Source: Glebionis coronaria
Taxonomy: Eukaryota > Streptophyta > Magnoliopsida > Asterales > Asteraceae
Assembly: GCA_025667525.1 (NCBI GenBank)
Contig: CM046879.1
Location: 392,669,039 to 392,733,038, forward strand
Direction: 5' to 3'
Length of the DNA: 64,000 nucleotides
The notes under the pieces were generated by a model that was not told the origin of the DNA, did not search any database, and saw only the letters and a program-made list of their open reading frames with translations. Shown here piece by piece: positions 1 to 10,975 of the stretch (the first letter of the stretch is position 1; the number at the start of each line of letters is the position of its first letter). The position numbers and the translations under genes are program-made.

Positions 1-67
1 AAGTTGGAAAAATTAAAAACACCAAAAAGAATCTTCTTTGCTCATCCCCACGTTGTACGTGACGTTT

Positions 68-1959
68 ATGCTTACTCGTAATCAAGAAAGACGTGCACGT
101 AAGCGAAAAACCGAAAGGAGTCCACACCTACTCCTACTCTTTCTAGTGAGGAGTCTCCTATTGACGAACCTATCGTAGAAGAAAAACCAACCATGGCGAA
201 TCGAACTATGATGGAGTTACTTCAAGCACCCACCGAGGGTTATGGAGAGGCTATTGTGATTCCCTACATCCTTGCGGGGAATTTTGAAGTGAAAACGGGT
301 TTGTTGTCGATGATTCAAAACAACAAATTCTGTGGTGATGAAAAGGACAACCCGCACAACCATATCCACCAATTCAATCGTCTTACCGCCACTTGCAAAT
401 TTAAGGATGTTGCTAATGATTCGATTAAGATGATGCTTTTTGCCGTATTCCTTAGCAGGGCCCGCTAAAATTTGGTTAGAGAAAGAGCCACCCAATTCTA
501 TATTGACGTGGAAGGATCTCGTTTCAAAATTTGTGAACCAATTTTTCCCGCCCTATAAGACTACGCATTTGAAAAACGAGATTTAAAAATTTTCACAAGA
601 ATTTAATGAGAGTTTTTCTACCGCTTGGAATCGGTTTAAGGAAATGTTACATGAGTGTCCTCGTCACGGTTTTTCCGACTTGCATCAAATTGACACGTTT
701 TACAATGGATTGAATGATCATGAGAGAGATTATCTTAATGTCGCCGCGGGTGGTAATTTTTTGTGTAAAATGGTTGAGGAAGCGTTGTGGATTATTGAGA
801 GTAGATCTAAGGTGTATAGTCCTCGTAACACATCGAGTGTTCGTAAGGCTTCGTCTTCGACTTCACCTTCATTGTCCAATACCATCGATGCTTGCCAAAT
901 TGAGGCGAACTTGGAAAACAAAATCTTTGATAAGCTTAAAGGTCTTTTAATTGTATTCAAAGTTGGTGAACAAAATGCTCCCGCTACGGCTAAAGCGGTT
1001 GAGGTTTCATGTATGTATTGTGGTGGAGGTCATGATTTCTCCGAGTGCATTACCAACGGTGGTAACACTTCGAGTGCCTACGCGGCCACGGGAACTTACA
1101 ACCAAAACGGTCAAGTTACCCGCTCTAATCAAATGACTCCACCGGGTTTTGATCCCAATCAAAATGCTAACAACAACTATCAAAACAATAAAGTTGGTTT
1201 CAAAAACAATTACAAAGGAAACAACTATGGGAATCAAGGGGCTAATAACAATCAAGTTTCAAACAAAAATCAATACAATGATTTTCAAAACAACAACAAG
1301 GGTTTGCAAACTTTGAAAGATCTTCCAAATGAATTTGTTGAATACGCAAATGGAAACGATGCTAGGTTTGATAATATTCAAAGAGAGATCATTAGCCTAA
1401 GATCCGAGTTTAAGAATGACTTGAAAAAGGAGTTGAAAAGTGAGTTAGCAAATGAGCTTAAGATTCATACAAACAAAATGGAGGGAAATGTAACTAGGTT
1501 AAAAAAAACCAACAAAAAATGGAACAAGGGCAACATGAAATAAAAAAAGAGACGATTAAGGCCGAGAAGAGGCAATCTATGTTTGAGGATAAAATTTCAT
1601 CCATGTTTGAGGCTATAATGTGTAAACCGTCTTCGAGTAGTCTTCCTAGAAACATCATATCTAACCCTAAGGGAGAGATGAAAGTAATTACCACACGAAG
1701 TGGTAAGACACTTAAGGAACCGACTCCTCAACCAGTTACTCCAACGGTGGAGGAAATTAAGGAAGAACCTGAGGTGGTGGTCGAAAAGGAGCATGTCCCA
1801 ATCCCACGAAGTACCGCTCATGCCACACCTACGTTTGACCCATTACCACATTTGGAACCTGAGATTCCAAAGGCTATGCCTATACCTCAACCCACACAAC
1901 CTATGCCCTATCCGTCGAGACTTAGAAAGGAGAAACATCAAGAGCGCGATAATTACTAA
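68..1959 (+). pseudogene. gag: Element A gag (decayed)
   Basis: Capsid/nucleocapsid precursor remnant. The likely start is ATG at 68 (MLTRNQ), matching B's start MITRNQ at 9091. Seen: a frameshift near 115; a readable stretch from 193 with MANRTMMELLQAPTEG; a frameshift near 440; an in-frame TAA near 584 (after FKNEI equivalents); then a long stretch 644-1543 holding a zinc-knuckle-like CMYCGGGHDFSEC near 1012-1050 that lacks the full CCHC spacing, followed by Asn/Gln-rich sequence. Another frameshift near 1505 moves into 1519-1959, which ends at TAA where B reads Gln. Clearly non-functional. The boundary between gag and protease is nominal. Confidence 0.88.
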
Positions 1960-1975
1960 TTTGAGCTTTTTATGA

Positions 1976-4605
1976 AAATGTTTCGTGACGTGCATTTCAA
2001 TGTGAGTTTTGCCGATGCTTTGGTCATGATGCCTCGATTTGCCGCTAACTTTTAAAGTATGTTAAACAACAAGGAGAAATTGCAACAATGGTCTAGTTGT
2101 TCATCGGTTTATCTTAACCGCATACCTCAAAAAGTCGGTGATCCTGGTAAATTCTTGATTCCATGTGCAATCCAAGATATGGAAGAATGCTATGCCTTGG
2201 CCGATCTTGGTGCTAGTATTAACTTGATGCCACTTGGAATCTTCAAGTCGCTCAATCTTCCTAATCTTACTCCTTCACTAATGTCTATTGAGTTGGCCGA
2301 TCATTCCATGTGGATTGGACGAAGACGTTTTTGTGAAAGTGGGAAAGTTCTATTATCCGGTAGACTTTATCGTTGTCGATATTCCCACGAATCCTCAAGT
2401 TCCTCTTATTTTAGGTCGTTCATTTTTAGATACGTCTATGTCATTGATTGATGTGCATGCTAGAAAGATCACCTTACGTTTCAATGACGAGGAACTTGTT
2501 ATAAACGCAACTCAAAATTCTCCAATTTCTCATGTTTATTCCGTAGCAACCATAAACCTCGTTGATATGATCGACGTTGTTTGCGAGGAATTTTCACAAG
2601 AAGTTTTAGGTTTTGGTGATGATGAAAATAGTGGCAATCCCATTATGCTTGATCCCATTCTTGATAATTCGACACCAACCTTCACTCCATTTAAAGGTGG
2701 TGGTTTTACGTTGAAGAATTCGATGTTCCACGTACCTGTGACGAAGACCTCGACAATGATGAGGACTTATCGATTATCAAGGGTTTTCATAACGATTTCC
2801 CTTTTCCTCCACCCGAGGAGGTTATGAGTATCGAGCCCAAATATTCAATTGAGGAACCACCAATCCTCGAGCTGAAAGATTTACCTCCTCACCTTGAATA
2901 TGTATTTTTGGAGGAGGATGACAAGTTGCCGGTTATTATTGCGAAAGATCTTTCGAATGATGAAAAAACCGCACTTGTTGATGTTCTAAAGGATCACAAA
3001 GGGGCAATTGCGTGGAAATTATCCGACATTAAGGGGATTGATCCCAAATTTTGTACCCACAAAATCTTAATGGAGGAGGACTACAAACCCGCAATCCAAT
3101 GTCAAAGGAGGGTGAATCCCAAAATTCACGATGTCATCAAAAAGGAAGTCCTTAAACTCCTTGACGTGGGAATGATTTACCCTATTTCTGATTTCCCTTG
3201 GGTGAGTCCTATTCATTGTGTCCCTAAGAAGGGAGGTATGACCGTTGTGCCAAACGATGCCAACGAGTTAATTCCAACTAGACTCGTGACCGTAGAGAGT
3301 GTGTATCGACTATCGTAAGTTGAATGACGCCACTCGTAAAGACCATTTCCCCTTGCCCTTCATGGACCAAATGTTGGAGCGTCTTGCGGGAAATGATTTC
3401 TATTGCTTTTTAGATGGTTTTTACGGTTACTTCAAAATCCCCATCGGTCCTCGTGGTCAAGAAAAAACTATGTTTACGTGTCCATATGGACGTTTGCCTA
3501 TCGTAGGATGCCATTCGGACTTTGCAATGCACCGGGAAACTTTCAAAGGTGCATGATGGCTATTTTTCATGACGAAATCGAGAAGACGATGAAAGTCTTT
3601 ATGGATGATTTTTTCGTGTTTGGTTGTTCGTTCACTTCGTGTTTGTCGAATCTTGAGAGAATGTTGAAGCGTTGTGAGGAAACATACCTTGTGCTTAATT
3701 TGGAAAAATGTCATTTTATGGTTAAGGAAGGAATCGTCTTGGGCACAAAGTTTCAAAAGCGGGGATTGAGGTAGACAAAGTTAAGGTAGACGTCATCGCC
3801 AAATTACCTCATCCCAAAACTGTTAAGGGAGTTAGGAGTTTTCTAGGCCATGCGGGCTTTTATTGTCGATTCATCAAGGATTTTTCAAAGATTTCTCGAC
3901 CTATTACGCATCTCCTCGAAAAAGATGCTCCTTTTGTCTTTAACGAAGATTGTGTACGAGCCTTTGAAATCCTTAATAGGGAACTTACCGAAGCTCCTAT
4001 TCTTGTTGCTCCCAATTGGAACCTCCCCTTTGAGCTCATGTGTGATGCTAGTGACTACGCTATTGGGGCCGTATTGGGGCAACGTCATGAAAAACACTTC
4101 TTGCATATTCACTATGCTAGCAAGACGATGACCGAGGCGCAACTTAAGTACACTACAACGGAAAAGGAATTCCTTGTCGTGGTGTATGCATTTGGGAAAT
4201 TCCGACCTTACCTCGTCTTGACTCGATGCATAGTGTATACGGATCATTCGGCCATCAAGTATCTCATGGCTAAACAAGATGCAAAGCCGAGATTACTTCG
4301 TTGGATTCTCCTCCTACAAGAATTTGATGTCAAAATCCTTGACAAAAAAGGAGCCGATAATCTTACGGCCGATCATCTTTCTCGTTTGGAAGATCCTCAC
4401 CAAAATGTTTACGAGCCAAAGGAAATTACCGAAACATTTCCTCTCGAGACACTTGGTGTAGTGAATTCTAAGCTTGATTCATCCATCCCATGGTTTGCGG
4501 ACATCGCAAATTACCATGCGGGCAACTTCATCATCAAGGGTATGACGACTCTACAAAAACGAAAATTCTATCGTGACGTCAAGTTCTATTTTTGGAATGA
4601 ACCTT
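1976..4605 (+). pseudogene. pol: Element A pol, first part: protease, reverse transcriptase, RNase H (decayed)
   Basis: Seen in order: in-frame TAA near 2053; retroviral-type aspartic protease with ALADLGASINLMP (about 2197-2235); frameshifts near 2310 and 2740; RT start (PILELKDLPPHLEYVF) from about 2860; frameshifts near 3290, 3490 and 3765 that break the RT palm. The RT catalytic motif reads FMDD (about 3597-3610). RNase H follows with [18 protein letters not shown] (about 4030-4083) and [10 protein letters not shown], then the linker to integrase up to the B insertion. RT and RNase H motifs survive in fragments, but no continuous product is possible. Integrase continues at 49940. Confidence 0.9.
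4601..4605. repeat. Target-site duplication of element B, left copy
   Basis: ACCTT directly before B's LTR start TGATGAG. The second copy, ACCTT, is at 49935-49939 directly after B's LTR end CAATCA. A's coding sequence reads on across the join, as B's own equivalent (gacccttatctc) shows. Confidence 0.93.
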
Positions 4606-4925
4606 TGATGAGATGGCATTTATACATGATCTCATCGTTCTTTTCGGGCTTTAAATGCATAAAAGTGTCATAATATACCATATATATGCTTGTGTTTGTT
4701 TACTTGTGTATTTTAGGTATGGATATCGTGAAAAAGACAAAAGATCACAAGATACAAGGAAAAACGGACACGAGAAACGAAGCCGTACAAAGAACCGGGC
4801 CCTAATCATGGAATTCTCAACAAATACCCTTGAAGACTTGAAGACAAACAAGATTGATCCTCATTTATTGAAGAAATGACACTTAAAACCCTTGTATATT
4901 AATAATTACAAGTTTGGTCCCTTAA

Positions 4926-5018
4926 GTTTGTCAAAATTACACAAAAGGTCCTTCAACTGTGAAGAAATGGCAAGATTAGTCCCTCAACAATTTCAAATTG
5001 TCAATTATGGTCCCTCAT
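4926..5018 (+). repeat. 31-bp periodic array in the LTR of B
   Basis: Three consecutive units of exactly 31 bp (4926-4956, 4957-4987, 4988-5018), each ending in GGTCCTTCAA/AGTCCCTCAA/GGTCCCTCAT. Less regular related units flank it. The same phase is kept at 17238-17330 in B's 3' LTR and, diverged, at 60674-60766 in A's LTR. It lies in U3, roughly 650-750 bp upstream of the TATA box. Confidence 0.75.
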
Positions 5019-5661
5019 CAAGCCAAAGATACATTGAAGACCTTTGAAGATCAAAAATGTCCAAGATCAGTCCTTCAAATATGCAAAAGTGTCAATAATA
5101 ACCCTTGAAACACTTTTTAGAAAGTTTTATGCCAAAATTGCCAAGTCTTGGAAGTTGTTACAAAGGAAATTGGGCGCTGACAGACTTTTATACACAAGTG
5201 ACAAAAGAAATGAAGAAGAAGGGCTAAACTTGTGCTATTGAAACATTCAAACAAGAAATGCGCCAAACACTTTTCCATCCCTACAAAAACGGATCAAAAT
5301 CTTTACTATTCACCCCAAGAACCCAGTTACCATCTCACTTAAACCAAAGGGTAAATCCAAATTACCCATACCCACGTGTAATTCACACATGCAGAATCCC
5401 ATCCCACACATAAAACCCTCACTCCCACTACTCCCTGGACCCCACACTCAACCTCCTTAACCAATGAAAACACAACTTGGCCTTCAAGTAAAATGACGTG
5501 GCCAAATCAACAGCCTAGACTCTTTGCTTCATATCAAAGCTGAAATGAACGTCCAAGATGAATTTGAACAGCTCATTCCATCAAAACGTCTAGAAGGACT
5601 TAGGGCATTTAGGGAATTTCACTTCTAGGGTTTGTGAATAGTGTTTAGCCAGGCATTTGCC

Positions 5662-5669
5662 TATAAAAG
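5662..5669 (+). promoter_or_regulatory. TATA box, element B 5' LTR
   Basis: TATAAAAG in GCCTATAAAAGGAGACC, about 75 bp upstream of an AATAAA. This is the likely RNA polymerase II start region of B. The matching copy in the 3' LTR is at 17974. Confidence 0.7.
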
Positions 5670-5737
5670 GAGACCTCAACATGTGAGTCCCTTTGTTCCA
5701 GATTTTAGCTTTAAATCTTTGTAATTCCTTTTTATGA

Positions 5738-5743
5738 AATAAA
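5738..5743 (+). promoter_or_regulatory. Probable poly(A) signal, element B LTR
   Basis: AATAAA in ATGAAATAAAGTTTG, shortly downstream of the TATA box and conserved in the 3' LTR (near 18053). It would define the end of R. Inferred from position only. Confidence 0.5.
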
Positions 5744-8346
5744 GTTTGAATTTCTTAAAATTTTGAGTTCTAATCTGTTATTTATAAAATTTTGGTGTTT
5801 GATAAGCTAAAATCTGAGTTCCATTATCTTGTTTGAAGGTTTTTGAGGCAAGGTTTTAAGTGATAAAGCTTGTGCATCAAAAATCAGAAAGTTGGCATTA
5901 TTTTTGATCTCACCTTGTGGTTTGTTCTTCTTAGCAGCTTGGAAGCTGGTACTTGTTCTGCTAGTACCTAAGCTCAAACAATCCAGGGCCTGGATGTAGG
6001 TCTTGGAGGTTTGCATCCTTCTCCCTTTTCATTTTCTCTTTTATTTTTCTGAATTTGGTGATTATTGCATGTTTATGCTTGAATCTGTGTTATTGTGGTG
6101 GATTATTGTTGATTTGGTTTGGTTTGATGTTATTGAGGTGTTATTGATCTGATTTGTGGGTTAAATCTTCATAAGCCTTTAAAAATTTGTGGAATCAAGT
6201 TTTAAAAGGGTGTTTGGGTTTACTGCATAAGTTAGGATTGTGGTTTATTAAGTGCTTGTTTTGTGTAAGCAAGTGTTGGTATCTGCTTGTTAGGTGCATA
6301 TGTTCATCTGTTTGCAGGTTTTGTGGGTTTGATCACATAGATTCATTATTTGGCTATAAAATCTTTAAAACTTGGTAAAATTGGCTAGGATTTTGAGGAC
6401 ACCTAGATCTAAGCTTAGGCTAGGGCTAACAAGTGCTAAATCATAGTTAATCACATCAGAGAAGAAGGATTTGAGGCTTGAAATTGGATCAAGTGTCAAG
6501 TATATCAGCAAACTTGTTTTCTGCATATGTTCATTGTTCATCAGTAACTTCTAGTGCTTTGATCTTGTTATTTACTTTGATTCAGTGTTTGATTCTTGTT
6601 GCTTTGTGTTTATTCTTAGTTTATATAGCTTGTGTTTGCATCCTGTTAAGTTTGGTTGGCTTATTGTGGCTAAATCTGCTTATTAAGTGCTTAACTGCTT
6701 ATTTCCATATCTGGTGCATATCTAGTGACTGTTTGGCTTATTGTGTGAACCAATTTGTGATTTTATTGTTGCTATTGACTCCTTGTGATTCACTGATCAC
6801 AAGGGTGCCTTTGTTTCCAATTGAATCAAACCAGAACTCTCAAATAAGCTTGGTCAAATAGTCAAAGCAGTGGGAACTCCTTTCCCCTGCTAGTTGCCAC
6901 TGATAGTGTTAAATTGGGTTCAGCTTATCAATAAGCTATAATAGCTTATTCCAACCTACAACAACTTTGTTTTTGTAATAGGTGCTCATATTTTGACCCA
7001 TTTGTTCATACTAGAGCATTTGGGTGGTTGACTTTAGGGTTTTACATAAGTTCATTTGTGCTTAATCTGGCTTATTGGTTGTGCTTATTGGATTTTTGTT
7101 GATTGATTCTGCTTATTGAGTCCATTTGAAATCTTTTGCAAGTTGAATCAAGTCCTGAGGTGCCCTAAATCTCTAAAACGACTATTTTGTCTTTTAGTGA
7201 ATTTTTACTTTGCTTATTTCTGGCTTATTGAGTGAGATTTTTAAAAAATTCTTTTTACAGATCTCATAAGCATCCCAAAAGAAGGTTGTGTGTCAAATTA
7301 GAGCTTATGGCATTAGCTTATGGCTTAATGGGCTGAAAAGCCCAATAAGAATAAGTTGAGTGTTAAATAAGCTGTGATAAGCTCATTTTCAGCTTTTGGG
7401 CCTTTAGAGTTTTGTTCTTAGAATTGATTTTTGAGTCAGATAGGGCTTTTCCAAGTCAATTGGGCCAAGTTTGACTTTTTGGGCCCAATAGCCCAATTTG
7501 GTTGACTGTTTTTGGTTTTGGCCCATTTGAGGGCCCAATAGGGGTATTCTGGTAATTTCACTTTGAATTTCTGATTATATAGGTTAAAATAAACTAGTTT
7601 GCAAGTTTTTAGAATTTTTTATAATTTTTGGATTTTTAATATTATTTTATTATTATTTTATTATTATTTTTAAAATTTCACTTTTTCCAACTTTTTACAT
7701 TTTTCTTAGGTTTAATACATTAAAATAGGAATTTAGCAACTTTTAGAATAATTTTATCTCTTTTAGATTAATTTTTATAATTATTTTAAGTTTTAATAGT
7801 TTTTAAATCATTTTAAATAGTTTTTATTAGTTTTAAAATTTCTAAAAATAGTTTTTAATCTTCTTAGGTCATTTTAGAGGTTTATCAATTTAAAAATCTT
7901 TATTTGGGCTTTTTGATAATTTATTTGATTTTTAGGGCTTTAATTAGCATTTAAAAATTGAATATTTAATTATTTAAAAGGTTTGAAAAAGTTTTGATCA
8001 TTGGTAAACTCTTAGTTTATTATTTTTGATTTTTGGTGAATTTTTGGTAATTTTTAAAATTTATTTTTATTTTTGTGGTTTTTAAGGTTCTACGTTTTAA
8101 CTTTCTAGTAGTGATTTTTTGTTAATTTTTATTTTTTTTACGTCTTCGTCATTTTCTTTTCTCATCCCCTTCTAAACCAAATATTAATCACAAATCTTGA
8201 ACATCTTAGTCACACACATATACCTCCTTGGGAAACGAACTTTCATTTCATTAAGGGTCATTAGTGTTGATTTTCCTAAATCATCACTCAATACTTACCG
8301 CTTTTACGCACCTTTTCCTAAAGGTCGTATTTTACCACAATCATTT

Positions 8347-8364
8347 TGGCGCCGCTGCCGGGGA
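8347..8364 (+). other. Primer-binding site of B (tRNA-Asp type)
   Basis: TGGCGCCGCTGCCGGGGA begins four bases after the LTR end CAATCA. This is the usual Athila-group minus-strand primer site, regarded as complementary to the 3' end of tRNA-Asp. The tRNA assignment is from family knowledge. Confidence 0.85.
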
Positions 8365-9090
8365 GGTGTGTCGTGATTAATTTGCATTGTTGTTTTTAAT
8401 ATTAACCAAAATAGTATTTGTATTAGTAGAACTCTACTAATACGTATTATCGGTTTTCTTGGTTTTTCTTGTACAAATATTATTACTATATTGTATTAAG
8501 TATCACAATAAATTCACAATATCTCCAAAAGTGTGAAAACACAACCTTAATTGGGATTTCATCACTCAATTATTGTATTCGAATCTCAAACAAAAAGAAA
8601 AAGGCAAAAATAGATAAATACTTTCGTGAAGCTCGATTTTGAAAGATACAAACTATAAGGTGGGTATAAGGCGGGTATTATAAAATATACCCTAAGGAAA
8701 AAGGCTCTTAAGTGCTTCGCGCCGCCTCGTTTCCCCGCTTGCTTGTGAGTATTTTGAGATTGAAGGCTAATCGAGGGTTTTGCCGCCCAAAGTATTATTA
8801 CGTATAGTATATTTGCTTGGTTTCTTTGTGATTAAAACCTCTTGAACAATTTGGTTTTCACCAAAGTTCTAAAGTCATTCGAAGGCGTTCACTCCACGTA
8901 ATCGTTTTCATTCCTTTGAGGCTTCTTTAATCAAGAGTTTGATTCGAGGAGAGATTTTGTAGATTGTTGTCTACGAAGATACACCAAAATCCAAAAAAAT
9001 TAAATATCATCAAAAACACAAAAAAAATGAAAATTCAAAAAACACCCAAAAAGAATCTTCTTTGGTCACCTCCCATTCATCGTGAAGTTT
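8365..9090 (+). other. Leader between primer site and gag in B
   Basis: About 730 bp of non-coding, A/T-rich leader. I see no ORF of note and no clear repeat; it presumably holds packaging signals. The last 60 bases before the ATG match element A's text at 1-67. Confidence 0.6.
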
Positions 9091-10975
9091 ATGATCACTC
9101 GTAATCAAGCAAAACGAGCTCGTAAACGACTTCAAAAGCAAGCCAATCAAGAGACGTTGATTGTAGAAGAACCTCCAATTGTTGAACCTATTGTAGAACA
9201 AGAAGTCGTCATGGCTAATCGTACTATGATGGAGTTGCTACAAGCACCCACCGAGGGTTTTGGAGAGGCTATTGTGATTCCCGCCATCCTTGCGGAGAAT
9301 TTCGAGATTAAGACGGGTTTAATGTCGATGTTGCAAGCAAATAAGTTTAGAGGTCACGAGAAAGACAACCCGCACTACCATATTAGGAATTTTAACCGTC
9401 TCACCGCCACTAGCAAGTTTAAGGATGTTCCACATGACGCCATTAAGATGATGTTGTTTCCATACTCGTTAGATGGTCCCGCTAAAATTTGGCTTGAGAA
9501 AGAACCGCCAAATTCGATTTTGACATGGGCCGATCTCGTTTCTAAGTTTGTGAACAAGTATTTTCCACCATCTAAAACAACACACTTGAAAAATGAGATT
9601 TCACGATTTGTGCAAAGAAATAATGAAAGTTTTTCAATGGCATGGGAACGATTTAAAGAAATGTTACATGAATGTCCACACCATGATTTTACGGAATTGC
9701 ATCAAATTGACACTTTTTATAATGGGCTTAATGATCATGAACGAGATTATTTGAATGCCGCCGCGGGTGGTAATTTTTTGTGCAAGACGACAAATGAGTC
9801 TTTACAAATCATCGAGAATAGATCTAAGGTTTATAGCCCTCATAACACACCGAGTGTTGCCAATATGGGTTCGTCATCTTCGTCACAATCGTCTCGTAGC
9901 ATTAATGCCTTACATGATGAAGCTAATGAGGAAAATCGGTTTTTGATAGATTTGCTAATATTATGTCCCATTGGAAGGCTCAAGAAGCTTCCAATTCCGC
10001 TTCGGTTAAAGCGGTTGCTAAGAGTTGTTTATCTTGTGGTGGAGCCCATGATCTTTCCGAGTGCATTACCGCGGATGGTAACACTTCGAGTGCTTATGTA
10101 GCAACGGGAACTTACAACCAAAACGGTCAAGGTTCCCGCCCAAATCAAGCTCCACCGAATCAAAATGTTAACAATTATCGAAACAACAACCAAGGTAATT
10201 ACCATGGCAACACACACAATTACAACAAGGGGAATTATCAAAATGGGAATGGACAAATTTCTAATCAAAATCAAAACCGTGATTTTCAAAACTCTACACA
10301 AGGTTTTCAAAATGCTCACACTAAAAATTTGTAAGGAGAATTTTTGGATTATGCTAAAGCAAATGATGCTAAATTTGATAACATGCAACGTGAGATGATT
10401 AGCTTAAGATCCGAGTTGAAAAACGAGCTAAAAAATGAACTTGCTAATGAACTTAAAACTCATGCAAACAAAATGGAAGGAAATGTCCAACGTCTTCAAC
10501 AAAATCAACAAAAGATGGAATTAGGACAACATGAGATTAAGCAAGAGTTATTAAAAGCGGATGCTAGGCAATCAAAATTTGAGGACCGAATGGCTAAGAT
10601 GTTTGAAGCAATCATGTGTAAACCCTCTTCCTCGGGTGGTCTTCCTAGTGATACCATTGCAAACTCGAAGGGAGAAATGAAGGTTATTACTACACGAAGT
10701 GGTAAAACTTTCAAGGAACCAATCTCTCGTCCAAGTACTTCTACGGAGAAGGAAATCGAGAAAGAACCCGAGGTGATGGTCGAAAAGGAGCACATTACAA
10801 TCCCACGAAGTACCGCTCATACCACACCTACGGTTGAACCAATACCAATTGTGGAACCCGAGTTTCCAAGGTCGTTGCCTAATGTCCAACCCACACCACC
10901 TTTACCTTACCCTTCGAGACGAAACAAAGAGAAGTTGCAAGAACGTAGTAAACAACAAATCGAGCTTTTTATAAA
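9091..10975 (+). pseudogene. gag: Element B gag (broken)
   Basis: The start ATG at 9091 (MITRNQAKRARKR) is preferred over the upstream GTG because A starts at the same place. The capsid-type region (MMELLQAPTEGFGEAIVIP, then the conserved FPYSLDGPAKIWL block) is intact to about 9945. A frameshift there moves into the frame with CLSCGGAHDLSEC (10022-10060), a degenerate zinc knuckle, followed by Asn/Gln-rich sequence. An in-frame TAA at 10332-10334 and a frameshift near 10970 follow. The stretch 10344-10960 is charged and probably coiled (NELKNELANELK, RLQQNQQKMELG) and then Pro-rich. Confidence 0.9.

Larger units (their letters stand above)
1..4605 (+). mobile_element. Element A, part 1: old Athila-like Ty3/gypsy retrotransposon, 5' end outside the window
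   Basis: Seen: gag, protease, reverse transcriptase and RNase H similarity in order on the + strand, broken by many frameshifts and stops. The text stops abruptly at 4605, inside the sequence between RNase H and the integrase zinc region, where element B begins. It resumes at 49940 after B's duplicated target ACCTT, is cut again at 50327 by element E, and resumes at 57740. A is therefore the oldest element here. Its 5' LTR and primer site lie upstream of base 1. The family call rests on the RT wording (FMDD in place of YVDD, NDATRKDHFPLPFMDQMLERLAG style) shared with B and C, which have tRNA-Asp-type primer sites. Confidence 0.93.
4606..8343 (+). repeat. Element B 5' LTR (3738 bp)
   Basis: Starts TGATGAGATGG, ends ACCACAATCA, and matches 16916-18324 plus 47577-49934 closely. 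It holds a 31-bp periodic array (4926-5018), a TATA box (5662), a probable poly(A) signal (5738), a stretch dense in GCTTATT (about 6640-7390) and an AT-rich tail (about 7560-8160). The short distance from TATA to AATAAA suggests a small R region and a very long U5, about 2.5 kb. Small ORFs in it (for example 6187-6378 and 6478-6861, Leu/Cys-rich) recur in the other LTR copy but look fortuitous. Confidence 0.94.

Noticed and set aside
6187..6861. Small Leu/Cys-rich ORFs in B's LTR, repeated at 47753-48364
   Set aside because: They recur because both are LTR copies; they lack domains and vary at their ends.
8347..8364. tRNA gene
   Set aside because: Only the tRNA 3'-end complement (primer site) is present, with no cloverleaf.
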